Shown here: one piece after another, positions 16,387-23,753 of the stretch | Numbering within the stretch: the first letter of the stretch is position 1 | Layout: the number at the start of each line of letters is the position of its first letter | Assembly (NCBI GenBank): GCA_029379215.1 | Contig: JAQYWO010000039.1 | Coordinates: 1-40,850, forward strand | Origin: Rhizonema sp. PD37 | GTDB taxonomy: Bacteria > Cyanobacteriota > Cyanobacteriia > Cyanobacteriales > Nostocaceae | Direction: 5' to 3' | DNA length: 40,850 bases | Notes under the pieces: model-generated | Told to the model about the DNA's origin: nothing | Database searches by the model: none | The model's input: only the letters and a program-made list of their open reading frames with translations | Translations under genes and position numbers: made by a program

Positions 16387-19300
16387 ATGAAAACCTGCCC
16401 TTCTCAACTGTGCATCTTGAGTGGAAGTGCCTTGTTTTGGCTGTTAGGTTTGTACCCTGTAACAGCACAAATCGTTCCAGATAGAACGCTGACTAACAAT
16501 TCCATCGTTACACCCAATGGGAACAGGAGTATTATCACTGGCGGAACGCAAGCCGGAAGAAACCTGTTCCACAGCTTTAGAGATTTTTCTGTTCCTAATA
16601 ATAGCGAAGCTTTCTTTAACAATCTTTCTGATATTCAGAACATCATTACTCGAGTAACAGGTGAATCTATCTCTAATATTAATGGTTCAATCCGAGCTAA
16701 CAGTGCAAATCTATTTTTCATCAACCCTCATGGCATCATTTTTGGACCAAATGCCAGTTTGAATATTGGGGGTTCTTTTGTAGCAAGTACAGCGAATAGT
16801 ATAAGGTTTGCTGATGGCACAGAATTTAGCGCAATCAATCCTCAAGTCACTCCTTTATTAACGGTAAGTGTCCCGATAGGACTGCAATTTGGCTCAAATC
16901 CAGGAGATATTGTTAACCGATCTCAGGCAAGTATGAATGGAGCAATTAATAGTAATATTCCACCTGGTCCTGCTGGACTTCAAGTTCCAAGTGGCAAGAC
17001 TTTGGCGCTGGTAGGCGGTAATGTTTCCCTTGATAATGGCAATTTAACAGCAGCAGGTGGAAGAATTGAGCTAGGTAGTGTTGAGACGGGTTTGGTTAAT
17101 CTCACTCAGAATCCACAAGGCTACTACACTTTGGGATATGCAGGCATGCAAAACTTCCGAGATATTCAACTCTCTAGTGCAGCTACAGTTGATGCAAGTG
17201 GTGCGGGCGGTGGCGCTATTCAGCTTAGAGGCAGGAACATCAACCTTACGGATAATGCCCAAATTTTTTCAACCACTCAAGCTCTCCCAGGAGGAGATCT
17301 GACTGTAGACGCTGCCGATTCTGTAAACTTAAGTGGAAACAGCATTCAATTATCTACTGCCACTCGTGGTATTGGGTCTGCTGGCAACTTAACACTCACA
17401 ACTAGGAGTTTAAGAGTTGGAGGTAGTGCCGCAATTTCCTCTCAAACCTCAAGTACTGGTACAGGAGGTAATCTGACTGTAGACGCTGCCGATTCTGTAA
17501 ACTTAAGTGGAAACAACATTCAATTATCTACTGCCACTCGTGGTATTGGGTCGGCTGGTAACTTGACACTTATAACTAGGAATTTAAGAGTTGAAGGTCG
17601 TACCGCAATTTCCTCTCAAACCTCAAGTACTGGTACAGGAGGAAATCTGACAGTAGACGCTGCCGATTCTGTAAACTTAAGTGGAAATAGCATTCAATTA
17701 TCTACTGCCACTCGTGGTCTTGGGTCGGCTGGTAACCTTCAACTCACAACCAGGAGTTTAGGAGTTGAAGGTGGTGCCGCAATTGTTTCTCAAACTTTAA
17801 ATACTGCTGCTGGTAGAGGAGGAAATCTGACAGTAGATGCTGCCGAGTCTGTAAATTTGAGTGGAGATAATACTCAATTATCTACTTTGACTTCTGGTAC
17901 TGGGTCAGCTGGTAACTTGACACTTACAACTAAGAACCTAACAGTTGCAAGTGGTGCAGTTATAGCAACTCCTAGTAACGGTCAGGGTCAAGGAGGAGAT
18001 TTGCTGGTGAAAGCGACCGATACTGTAGAATTATCAGGAACAGGAGGAAGAGCCAATGGTATGCGACCTAGTGGCTTGTCTGCTCAAGCTAGGGCAAGGG
18101 GCAATGGTGGAAACCTGACTATTGAAACTGGACGACTGACAATCCGAGATGGAGCAACTGTTGATGCTTCTACTTTTGGGGTGGCTCAAGCCGGGAATGT
18201 GTTCGTTACAGCAAAGGATATAGAACTTGCGAGATTTGCGATAACACCAAATGGAGCCAACGCCAGTGGGATTTTTGCTCAAGTCGCGCAGGGAGCCATA
18301 AACAATGCAGGTAATGCTGGAAATTTAACCATTAATACTGAACGACTAACTATCCTGAATGGAGCACAGATATCTGCGGCTGCTCGTTTCGGGGGAAATG
18401 GGGGAAATTTGACAATCAACGCCTCAGATTCAATTAAACTAAGTGGCTCTTCACCAACTGCTACTTTGGCGAGCGGTAGCAGTGGTATTTTTGTTTCTGC
18501 TGAATCAGGAGCTAGGGGTAATGTTGGAAATCTCAATATTACTAGTGGGCAGATCGCTGTCGAGAATGGGGCGAGAATCTCAGCTAATAATCGCGGCACA
18601 GGTTTAGGGGGAGCCCTGACTTTGAACGTTAGACAATTATCGCTACAGAATGGTGGATCAGTACAATCCGGAGCTTTCGCCGCAGGTTCTGGCGGAACTT
18701 TGACTGTGAACGCTGCTGAGTCAGTGGATGTGATTGGTAGGGGAAACATTAATTCTATCCCCGTAGTTAGCACTTTGTCTGCTGCTGCAGACCCTCGAGC
18801 TTCTGGAAATGCTGGCAACTTGAATATTACAACCCCTCGTTTGAATGTCCAAAATGGGGCACAAGTGACTGTCAGTGGCTTAGGTTCAGGTTCTGCAGGC
18901 AATCTGACTGTATCAGCGAACGACATCCGCCTCAACCAAGGAAATCTCACTGCGACAAGTAACGCTGGAGACGGGGGAAATATCAGGCTAGAAAACGTAA
19001 ACTTTCTGTTGTTGCAAAATCAAAGTCGAATTTCCACTCAAGCTTCCAACACTGCCAATGGGGGCAATATCAATATCGCTGCACCAAATGGTTTTGTAGT
19101 TGCCCTTCCCGATCAAAATAGTGACATTATTGCTAATGCGTCTAGTGGTAGTGCCGGAAGAGTTGCAATTAACGCTACTGGTATTTATGGAATCAACCCA
19201 CTCAGTAGACAAGACCTTGAAAGATTGCGTCCATCCGATTTAGATCCAACTCAGCTGCCAACAAATGATATCACTGCCGTTTCTCAGCAAAGCCCTTCTT

Positions 19301-19704
19301 TAAGTGGTCAGATAACTATCAGAACTTCCGATATTGACCCCACTCGAGGATTAGTGCAACTACCCGTAGCTGTAGCAAATATCCCACCACTACTTTCCTC
19401 TAGCTGTGCTGCTTTTGACACTGGAGACAATAGCTTTACAATCACCGGACGTAGTGGCTTACCCCCGAGTCCTGACGACTTCCTCAGTAGTGACGTAGTG
19501 TGGTCAGATACTCGATTACCTGCGAAAACAGTGCTGCATAGTTCAAAAACACCTACAGCCAAATCACACCCAAAACCAGAAGTCATGGCGATCAACCCCG
19601 CTACTGGTTGGGTGTTAAACGACAAGGGGGAAGTCATACTCATCTCCCCTGCGTCCAACGCTACTAGTTTGGGTTTCACTGCTGCTAGCTGCCCTGGACG
19701 ATAA
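16387..19704 (+). CDS. TpsA-like filamentous haemagglutinin N-terminal domain protein
   Basis: A 1105-residue secreted beta-helix protein of the two-partner secretion type. It has a signal peptide (about 1-27, ending PVTA-QIV), then a TPS secretion domain with the signature NLFFINPHGIIFGPNASLNIGGSFVAST in approximate form (about 108-136). A long repetitive body of GGNLT-type strands follows. The C-terminal region has SSSCAAFDTGDNSFTITGRSGLPPSPDD and an ATGWVLNDKGEV stretch typical of cyanobacterial members. Residues about 305-538 are four near-identical 58-60-residue repeats. I chose the ATG at 16387 because it starts the signal peptide directly; in-frame TTG 16333 and ATG 16369 exist upstream. 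No TpsB/Omp85 transporter is in the window, so export must use one encoded elsewhere. The likely role is adhesion or surface coating (inference). Confidence 0.88.
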   Translation: MKTCPSQLCILSGSALFWLLGLYPVTAQIVPDRTLTNNSIVTPNGNRSIITGGTQAGRNLFHSFRDFSVPNNSEAFFNNLSDIQNIITRVTGESISNINGSIRANSANLFFINPHGIIFGPNASLNIGGSFVASTANSIRFADGTEFSAINPQVTPLLTVSVPIGLQFGSNPGDIVNRSQASMNGAINSNIPPGPAGLQVPSGKTLALVGGNVSLDNGNLTAAGGRIELGSVETGLVNLTQNPQGYYTLGYAGMQNFRDIQLSSAATVDASGAGGGAIQLRGRNINLTDNAQIFSTTQALPGGDLTVDAADSVNLSGNSIQLSTATRGIGSAGNLTLTTRSLRVGGSAAISSQTSSTGTGGNLTVDAADSVNLSGNNIQLSTATRGIGSAGNLTLITRNLRVEGRTAISSQTSSTGTGGNLTVDAADSVNLSGNSIQLSTATRGLGSAGNLQLTTRSLGVEGGAAIVSQTLNTAAGRGGNLTVDAAESVNLSGDNTQLSTLTSGTGSAGNLTLTTKNLTVASGAVIATPSNGQGQGGDLLVKATDTVELSGTGGRANGMRPSGLSAQARARGNGGNLTIETGRLTIRDGATVDASTFGVAQAGNVFVTAKDIELARFAITPNGANASGIFAQVAQGAINNAGNAGNLTINTERLTILNGAQISAAARFGGNGGNLTINASDSIKLSGSSPTATLASGSSGIFVSAESGARGNVGNLNITSGQIAVENGARISANNRGTGLGGALTLNVRQLSLQNGGSVQSGAFAAGSGGTLTVNAAESVDVIGRGNINSIPVVSTLSAAADPRASGNAGNLNITTPRLNVQNGAQVTVSGLGSGSAGNLTVSANDIRLNQGNLTATSNAGDGGNIRLENVNFLLLQNQSRISTQASNTANGGNINIAAPNGFVVALPDQNSDIIANASSGSAGRVAINATGIYGINPLSRQDLERLRPSDLDPTQLPTNDITAVSQQSPSLSGQITIRTSDIDPTRGLVQLPVAVANIPPLLSSSCAAFDTGDNSFTITGRSGLPPSPDDFLSSDVVWSDTRLPAKTVLHSSKTPTAKSHPKPEVMAINPATGWVLNDKGEVILISPASNATSLGFTAASCPGR
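17301..18000. repeat. Four tandem coding repeats of 174-180 bases in the TpsA-like gene
   Basis: The word GAC(T/A)GTAGA(C/T)GCTGCCGA starts at 17301, 17475, 17649 and 17829, giving units of 174, 174 and 180 bases. Copies 1-3 are almost identical at the DNA level, including silent positions, and copy 4 is more diverged. This indicates recent duplication or gene conversion. Confidence 0.85.
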
Positions 19705-19736
19705 AGGGAGAAATTATTTTGAATTTGTCCCTTTAT
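19701..19736 (+). terminator. Weak hairpin at the end of the TpsA-like gene
   Basis: A 9-base perfect stem (ATAAAGGGA, 19701-19709, with TCCCTTTAT, 19728-19736) overlaps the stop codon and has an 18-base loop. There is no clear U-run after it, so this may be a mRNA-stabilising hairpin and not a true terminator. Confidence 0.35.
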
Positions 19737-19875
19737 CTGGTGGCTTTCGCCTTTAATCACTGTATGATTTTTTATTCTCTGCAAAGTCGTTAGGTAATTT
19801 TGCCAGAAGTCTCCAGAGAATATTTAAGGACAGTCTTACATCAACACAGTGCGAAAGCATCAAAAGTGCTTTTCC

Positions 19876-21216
19876 CTACTTTTCATTCCCTGAGTTAACA
19901 GTGGCAATATAAATCGCTTCTGAATCATCGGTGAATCCGACACTGAAGGCAATTTGATTTCCACTCAGGCTCTGTTGTCCCAAAAGTAAACCTTGATCAA
20001 ACTGTGGAACTGATGAACTCACGGTTTTACCGTCTAAGGAATCACCTGTCGCGATCACCTTTGTTAGCGAACCGCTAAGGTTTATGTAAATCCCTTGAGA
20101 AGAACTATTAGCGCCTAAGAAAGCGATATTCCCTTTGTTTAAGGAAAGAGATCTAAAGGACGTGAAGTTTCCTGTCCCGTTGGGAATAGGCGTATTCAAG
20201 TCAGCAATAGCTTTGAGCGAACCACCTAGATTTGTATATACTCCTTGTTGAGAGGGAGGTTGGCTGATAGTTTCTCTTCTCTCGCCGATAAAAGCGACAC
20301 TTCCATTATCTGATGTCAAGCTGGTGAAATTAGTAAAGTTCCCCGTACCCCCAGGTATATCTGTGTTATTGTCGGCGATCGCATTCAGTGTACCGCCTAG
20401 ATTTGTGTAAATACCTGTAAGAGAAACTCCATCAGAATTTCCAAAGCCGATAAATGTCACACTGCCATTACTGAGAGACGGGTTGCTGAAGCGAGTAAAG
20501 TTTCCTGTGCCGCCCGGTATTGGTGTGTTCATGTCAGCGATCGCACTTAATGAACCACCTACATTTGTGTAGACACCTTCTATCGGTAAGCCCAATCCAG
20601 AACGTAGAAATGCGACACTTCCGTTGTCGAGAGAAGGTGCGGTGAGATAACCGAAGTTTTCTGTACTACCTGGTACAGGTGTATTTAAGTCAGCGACTAC
20701 GTTCAGTAAACCACCGATATTTGTGTAAATACTTTGTGTTGGAGAACCCTGCGTGAGACTTCCTGCAAAAGCCACACTGCCATTTTTGAAAGAAGGACTG
20801 TTTAAAGAAAAGAAATTTCTTGTAGCGCCTGGAATTCGTGTCCTGGTATCGGCAACGACATTAAGTGAACCTCCTAGATTAGTGTAGATACCTAATACAC
20901 CTTGTGGACCGACTTCCTGAAAAGGTTGAGTAGAAAGAATTCCATTTGCTAAAAATACGACGCTTCCATTATCTAAGGAAGGAGCATTACCAAAGAAATA
21001 AGTGAATGTACTTGTTTTTGTTCCATTTGGCACAAGAGTGTTTGTATCAACAACTTTAGTAAAACTGATGTCGATAGCTTGGGCTTGACTACTTGCTAAT
21101 AAACAAAAGGATAAGGAAACCAGCCCACTCACTACACTTCCAGTTCTTTGCAAAGCTTTTTTCTTTGAATGCGTTTGGTCAGAAGACTGTGTCTTGGCTT
21201 GTTTAAAAAAAGACAT
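19876..21216 (-). CDS. Secreted tandem-repeat (beta-propeller-like) protein
   Basis: A 446-residue exported protein. It has a long signal peptide with a basic start and hydrophobic core ending SSQAQA (about 48). Six repeats of roughly 60-65 residues follow, each containing PSLDNGSVAF and then GIYTNLGGSLNAIADxNTPIPGGTGNF in degenerate form. The pattern resembles cyanobacterial proteins of the choice-of-anchor/tandem-repeat type and suggests a six-bladed propeller, but I cannot assign a function. The end (SEAIYIATVNSGNEK) shows no PEP-CTERM or other anchor, so it may be released. The start is well supported: ATG at 21216 with GGTGAGG about 9 bases upstream. It converges on the TpsA-like gene with a 171-base gap. 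Confidence 0.75.
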   Translation of the reverse strand: MSFFKQAKTQSSDQTHSKKKALQRTGSVVSGLVSLSFCLLASSQAQAIDISFTKVVDTNTLVPNGTKTSTFTYFFGNAPSLDNGSVVFLANGILSTQPFQEVGPQGVLGIYTNLGGSLNVVADTRTRIPGATRNFFSLNSPSFKNGSVAFAGSLTQGSPTQSIYTNIGGLLNVVADLNTPVPGSTENFGYLTAPSLDNGSVAFLRSGLGLPIEGVYTNVGGSLSAIADMNTPIPGGTGNFTRFSNPSLSNGSVTFIGFGNSDGVSLTGIYTNLGGTLNAIADNNTDIPGGTGNFTNFTSLTSDNGSVAFIGERRETISQPPSQQGVYTNLGGSLKAIADLNTPIPNGTGNFTSFRSLSLNKGNIAFLGANSSSQGIYINLSGSLTKVIATGDSLDGKTVSSSVPQFDQGLLLGQQSLSGNQIAFSVGFTDDSEAIYIATVNSGNEK

Positions 21217-21726
21217 TGTAACTGCCTCACCACTTAATAGGAGAACTTTCTATACAAATTTATATGAGTTTGGTACATTTTTAACAAAAATTTGTTCGGC
21301 TCATATTTTGTATTTTTTTCAACTGTAGGATGGGCACTGCTTACCATCACTTCCTGCGCGATTTCGTGGAACACACAGATCAAACTCTTATAACCATCCA
21401 CCCGCCACTTAATCAAAACTTATACCTTGGTAACGTCAGAACCTCATTCTTTCGTTGAGGAGAGAAAATTAATAAAATCTGCTAATCATGACCTCTGATA
21501 TACAATAAATGTTAGGTTTCGTACCTCAAACGCCAGTCGCCTACGGAGGGTTTCCCTCCGTAGGCGCTGGCTCCCCAACCTACATGAACGTAAGTTTTTG
21601 GTAAAACCTACACAGTATAGAAGTCTGTTAGTCTCTCTCATCTCACCGATGTATTCCGACTGTAAACCCGACTGTGTAAGCCTTCAACTATGATGAAATG
21701 GACATATTGGAGTTGAGAATTTTGAG
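21217..21726. other. Intergenic region with one strong hairpin repeat
   Basis: No gene seen; a 60-codon leftward open frame at 21234-21416 lacks support. At 21539-21565 there is a perfect 12-base stem (GCCTACGGAGGG/CCCTCCGTAGGC, loop TTT), extended outward by imperfect pairing to about 21532-21572. Its core GGAGGGTTTCCCTCC is the same as that of the cassette in the MITE-like elements. Confidence 0.55.
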
Positions 21727-22089
21727 TCAGGGAATAGGAAGAAAAATAATTCTGTCTTTATATTCATTCTCAAAAGAGCATTTAGCAATGAGAATTAATT
21801 CATCTATAGTTTCACCGATTCCCATTTCTGGGTTAAGTAGGAAAATACCAGGTATATGACGATTTTGAGCAAGATGCTCTGCTAAATGAGTAGGCATAGA
21901 ACGGCGGTTATTTGTTACTAAAATAGTTTCATAAGTCTCACACCAAATTAATATTTCAGGATCTAAAGTGCCTTTAATGGGTGTTGCTGGTTCTCCCACA
22001 ACTCCAACTACAATATCCACGTCTTTACGACGCAGTTGTTGAGGATAAAGTGGGTTAACATTTTCATCAATGAGATACTGAATTCTCAT
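21727..22089 (-). CDS. DUF5615 PIN-like protein (putative toxin)
   Basis: A 120-residue protein with the DUF5615 pattern: an N-terminal YLIDENV strand with acidic residues (D8, E9), a central ILIWCETYETILVTNNRRSMP segment, and a C-terminal HIPGIFLL strand. The family is related to PIN nucleases and is usually paired with DUF433 partners (family knowledge), so a toxin role is likely but untested. The gene overlaps the DUF433 gene by 23 bases, which implies translational coupling. Order: DUF433 first, DUF5615 second. Confidence 0.85.
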   Translation of the reverse strand: MRIQYLIDENVNPLYPQQLRRKDVDIVVGVVGEPATPIKGTLDPEILIWCETYETILVTNNRRSMPTHLAEHLAQNRHIPGIFLLNPEMGIGETIDELILIAKCSFENEYKDRIIFLPIP

Positions 22090-22414
22090 GAGCTTGTGAA
22101 GCTTTTTGTGCGGCTTTAAGTTCTATTAATTTTTTCACTCCAGGATGGGGATTTTTCCGCTGCTCTTCTCGCATTTTATGACTCCACTCTAGCCAATCGG
22201 TTATGTATTGACTGACCTTTTCTTTTTCGTGATGGTAATAGAGAATAGTAGCATAGACTTGTTCTATAGTCAGACTAGGGAACATCTGAGTAATTTCCTC
22301 AGGTGTACGAGCACTATAAATATATTCATATAAAATAGTTTCGATGCCAATGCGAGAACCTTTTAAACGAATGTCTTCAGCACCGAGAAAGTTAAAGTAG
22401 TCTTCTAATTGCAT
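22067..22414 (-). CDS. DUF433 family protein (putative antitoxin)
   Basis: A 115-residue protein with the DUF433 winged-helix pattern: LKGSRIGIETILYEYIYSARTPEEITQMFPSLTIEQVYATILYYHHEKEKV (about 17-67). A basic C-terminal helix follows. DUF433 proteins are the usual DNA-binding partners of DUF5615 proteins and probably autoregulate the pair. The ATG is at 22414 and the stop lies within the DUF5615 gene. The C-terminal part after residue 85 is lysine- and alanine-rich and less conserved. Confidence 0.87.
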   Translation of the reverse strand: MQLEDYFNFLGAEDIRLKGSRIGIETILYEYIYSARTPEEITQMFPSLTIEQVYATILYYHHEKEKVSQYITDWLEWSHKMREEQRKNPHPGVKKLIELKAAQKASQAHENSVSH

Positions 22415-22481
22415 GGGTTTAGTTCTCCTGTTTAATTAAGGATAGGGTTTAATGCAATTGCATAAAGCACCATCTATCTCA

Positions 22482-22877
22482 TTAACTTGCAGCCCAAAGC
22501 ATGGAAACATCGTATTGCCTAAATATAGAATCAGCACTCACCAACATCATCTTCTCCATCTGAGCTTGTGCAATTAACATTCTGTCAAAAGGATCTTGAT
22601 GATGTAAGGGCAAGGCAAATGCTTGTATAGCCTGAGAAGCTGTAATCGAGAGCGATTTAACTCCTAACTGCATCATTCGGCTAGAAATATAAGTATCGAG
22701 TGGTTCGGGTAGCGGTAACTTACCTATGGCAATTTTTATACCCATTTCCCAAACGCTGGCAACCGAAAGCCATAATTCATTGGTTTCATTATCTATCTGG
22801 GCTATTGTTTCTGAGTTCAAACGCTCTGGTTGAGCAAACCACCACAACCAGCACTGCGTGTCTAGCAAAAGTTTCAC
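22482..22877 (-). CDS. PIN-domain toxin (VapC-like)
   Basis: A 131-residue PIN nuclease. Acidic residues expected to bind the catalytic metal are D6 (LLLDTQCWLWW), E44 (SVWEMGIK), D95 and D98 (HHQDPFDRMLIAQA), with D116 (SADSIF) completing the set. The family cleaves RNA, often tRNA or rRNA. The start overlaps the stop of the upstream antitoxin gene by 4 bases (ATGA-type), typical of type II toxin-antitoxin operons. Confidence 0.92.
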   Translation of the reverse strand: MKLLLDTQCWLWWFAQPERLNSETIAQIDNETNELWLSVASVWEMGIKIAIGKLPLPEPLDTYISSRMMQLGVKSLSITASQAIQAFALPLHHQDPFDRMLIAQAQMEKMMLVSADSIFRQYDVSMLWAAS

Positions 22878-23119
22878 CCCTCACTCCCCTCAAATGCTGC
22901 TAGAATCTCTTCGGGTAAAGGAGTGTTGAAGTCTTCTGGCACGACAAAACGTCCTCGATCCTGCCCCAAACTACTACGCCTATGAGATGAAGATTGATAC
23001 GGAACCAGCTTGGCAATTGGAACCCCTCGGTTGGAAATAATGATTTCTTCTCCAAGTTGTACACGCGACAAAAGCCGTGAGAGATTCGTTTTGCAGTCAT
23101 GAATATTAACCGTTTCCAT
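22874..23119 (-). CDS. Phd/YefM-family antitoxin
   Basis: An 81-residue protein with the Phd/YefM fold signature in the N-terminal half: METVNIHDCKTNLSRLLSRVQLGEEIIISNRGVPIAKLVPY in approximate extent 1-41. This part binds DNA and dimerises; the acidic C-terminal tail (EDFNTPLPEEILAAFEGSEG) would wrap the PIN toxin. It is the first gene of the pair, so it should autorepress the operon from the region just right of 23119. Confidence 0.92.
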   Translation of the reverse strand: METVNIHDCKTNLSRLLSRVQLGEEIIISNRGVPIAKLVPYQSSSHRRSSLGQDRGRFVVPEDFNTPLPEEILAAFEGSEG

Positions 23120-23494
23120 AGAGACTAGTAAACTAAGTCTATAAATTAAGTTTAATCTACGAACTGTAGGGTGGGTACATGCTTACCAGCAAAAAAATTA
23201 GGATTTGAGAAAACAGTGGGGTGCGCCCCAATACATTTCAGGTAAGGAAATTTATCTATTGAGGCAAGCACCGGGGAAGAGGAAAAAAAGGCTTAACTGA
23301 ACAGTATTGAGATGCGCCACACAAGAAGAATCTCTTAGTTAAGAGCTATACAATTTACTGAAAATAATCTACTTTCTCCTGTCATCTTATGTACAGAGGT
23401 GAAAGAAATGCTTCTGTACATAAGAAATCTTGCGCCTGCACACAACTGAGAATGCCCACCCCACCTTATACAATACGGAAAAGGAGGACACATA
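23120..23494. other. Intergenic region with a perfect hairpin
   Basis: No gene. It holds a perfect 12-base inverted repeat (23386-23397 and 23413-23424, arms CTTATGTACAGA/TCTGTACATAAG) with a 15-base loop. The phrase ACTGTAGGGTGGGTAC near 23165 resembles ACTGTAGGATGGGCAC near 21325, a dispersed cyanobacterial repeat word. The left end must contain the Phd/PIN promoter. Confidence 0.45.
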
Positions 23495-23626
23495 ATGGCA
23501 ATTACACTCATACCATCCTCACGACAACAAACTCAACATATCTTCCTCGAAGGTGTGACTTGGGCAACTGATCAACGTCAAGCGGGAACTGAAGACGATA
23601 CCACCGTCATCCGCACTTTACGGTAA
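23495..23626 (+). CDS. Small ORF (43 residues), possible truncated Uma2-type N-terminus
   Basis: An ATG with an excellent ribosome site (AAGGAGG, 23480-23486, 8 bases upstream) opens a 43-residue frame. Its start, MAITLIPS, and the segment QHIFLEGVTWAT resemble the N-terminus of cyanobacterial Uma2 (DUF820) proteins, where a similar phrase is followed by a tyrosine-containing helix. Here the frame changes character after GVTWAT and stops at 23626. It could be a decayed Uma2 gene whose body was deleted, or a true small protein. I find no continuation of a Uma2 body in the bases before the metalloprotease gene. Confidence 0.45.
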   Translation: MAITLIPSSRQQTQHIFLEGVTWATDQRQAGTEDDTTVIRTLR

Positions 23627-23753
23627 TGGCTAAGAACTCAAATTTGACCATGCCTGTTGATTTTCAGCCGTTATGCCTATTATTACCACCCTAATGCTTA
23701 TAGCTTACCGAACCTTATTAAGACCACACCATCATTTTCAATTTGGTCAAGTA

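Noticed and set aside
18279..18950. A 223-codon leftward open frame
   Set aside because: It lies antisense to the repetitive TpsA-like gene, and its Pro/Ala-rich composition is the mirror of the GGNLT repeats.
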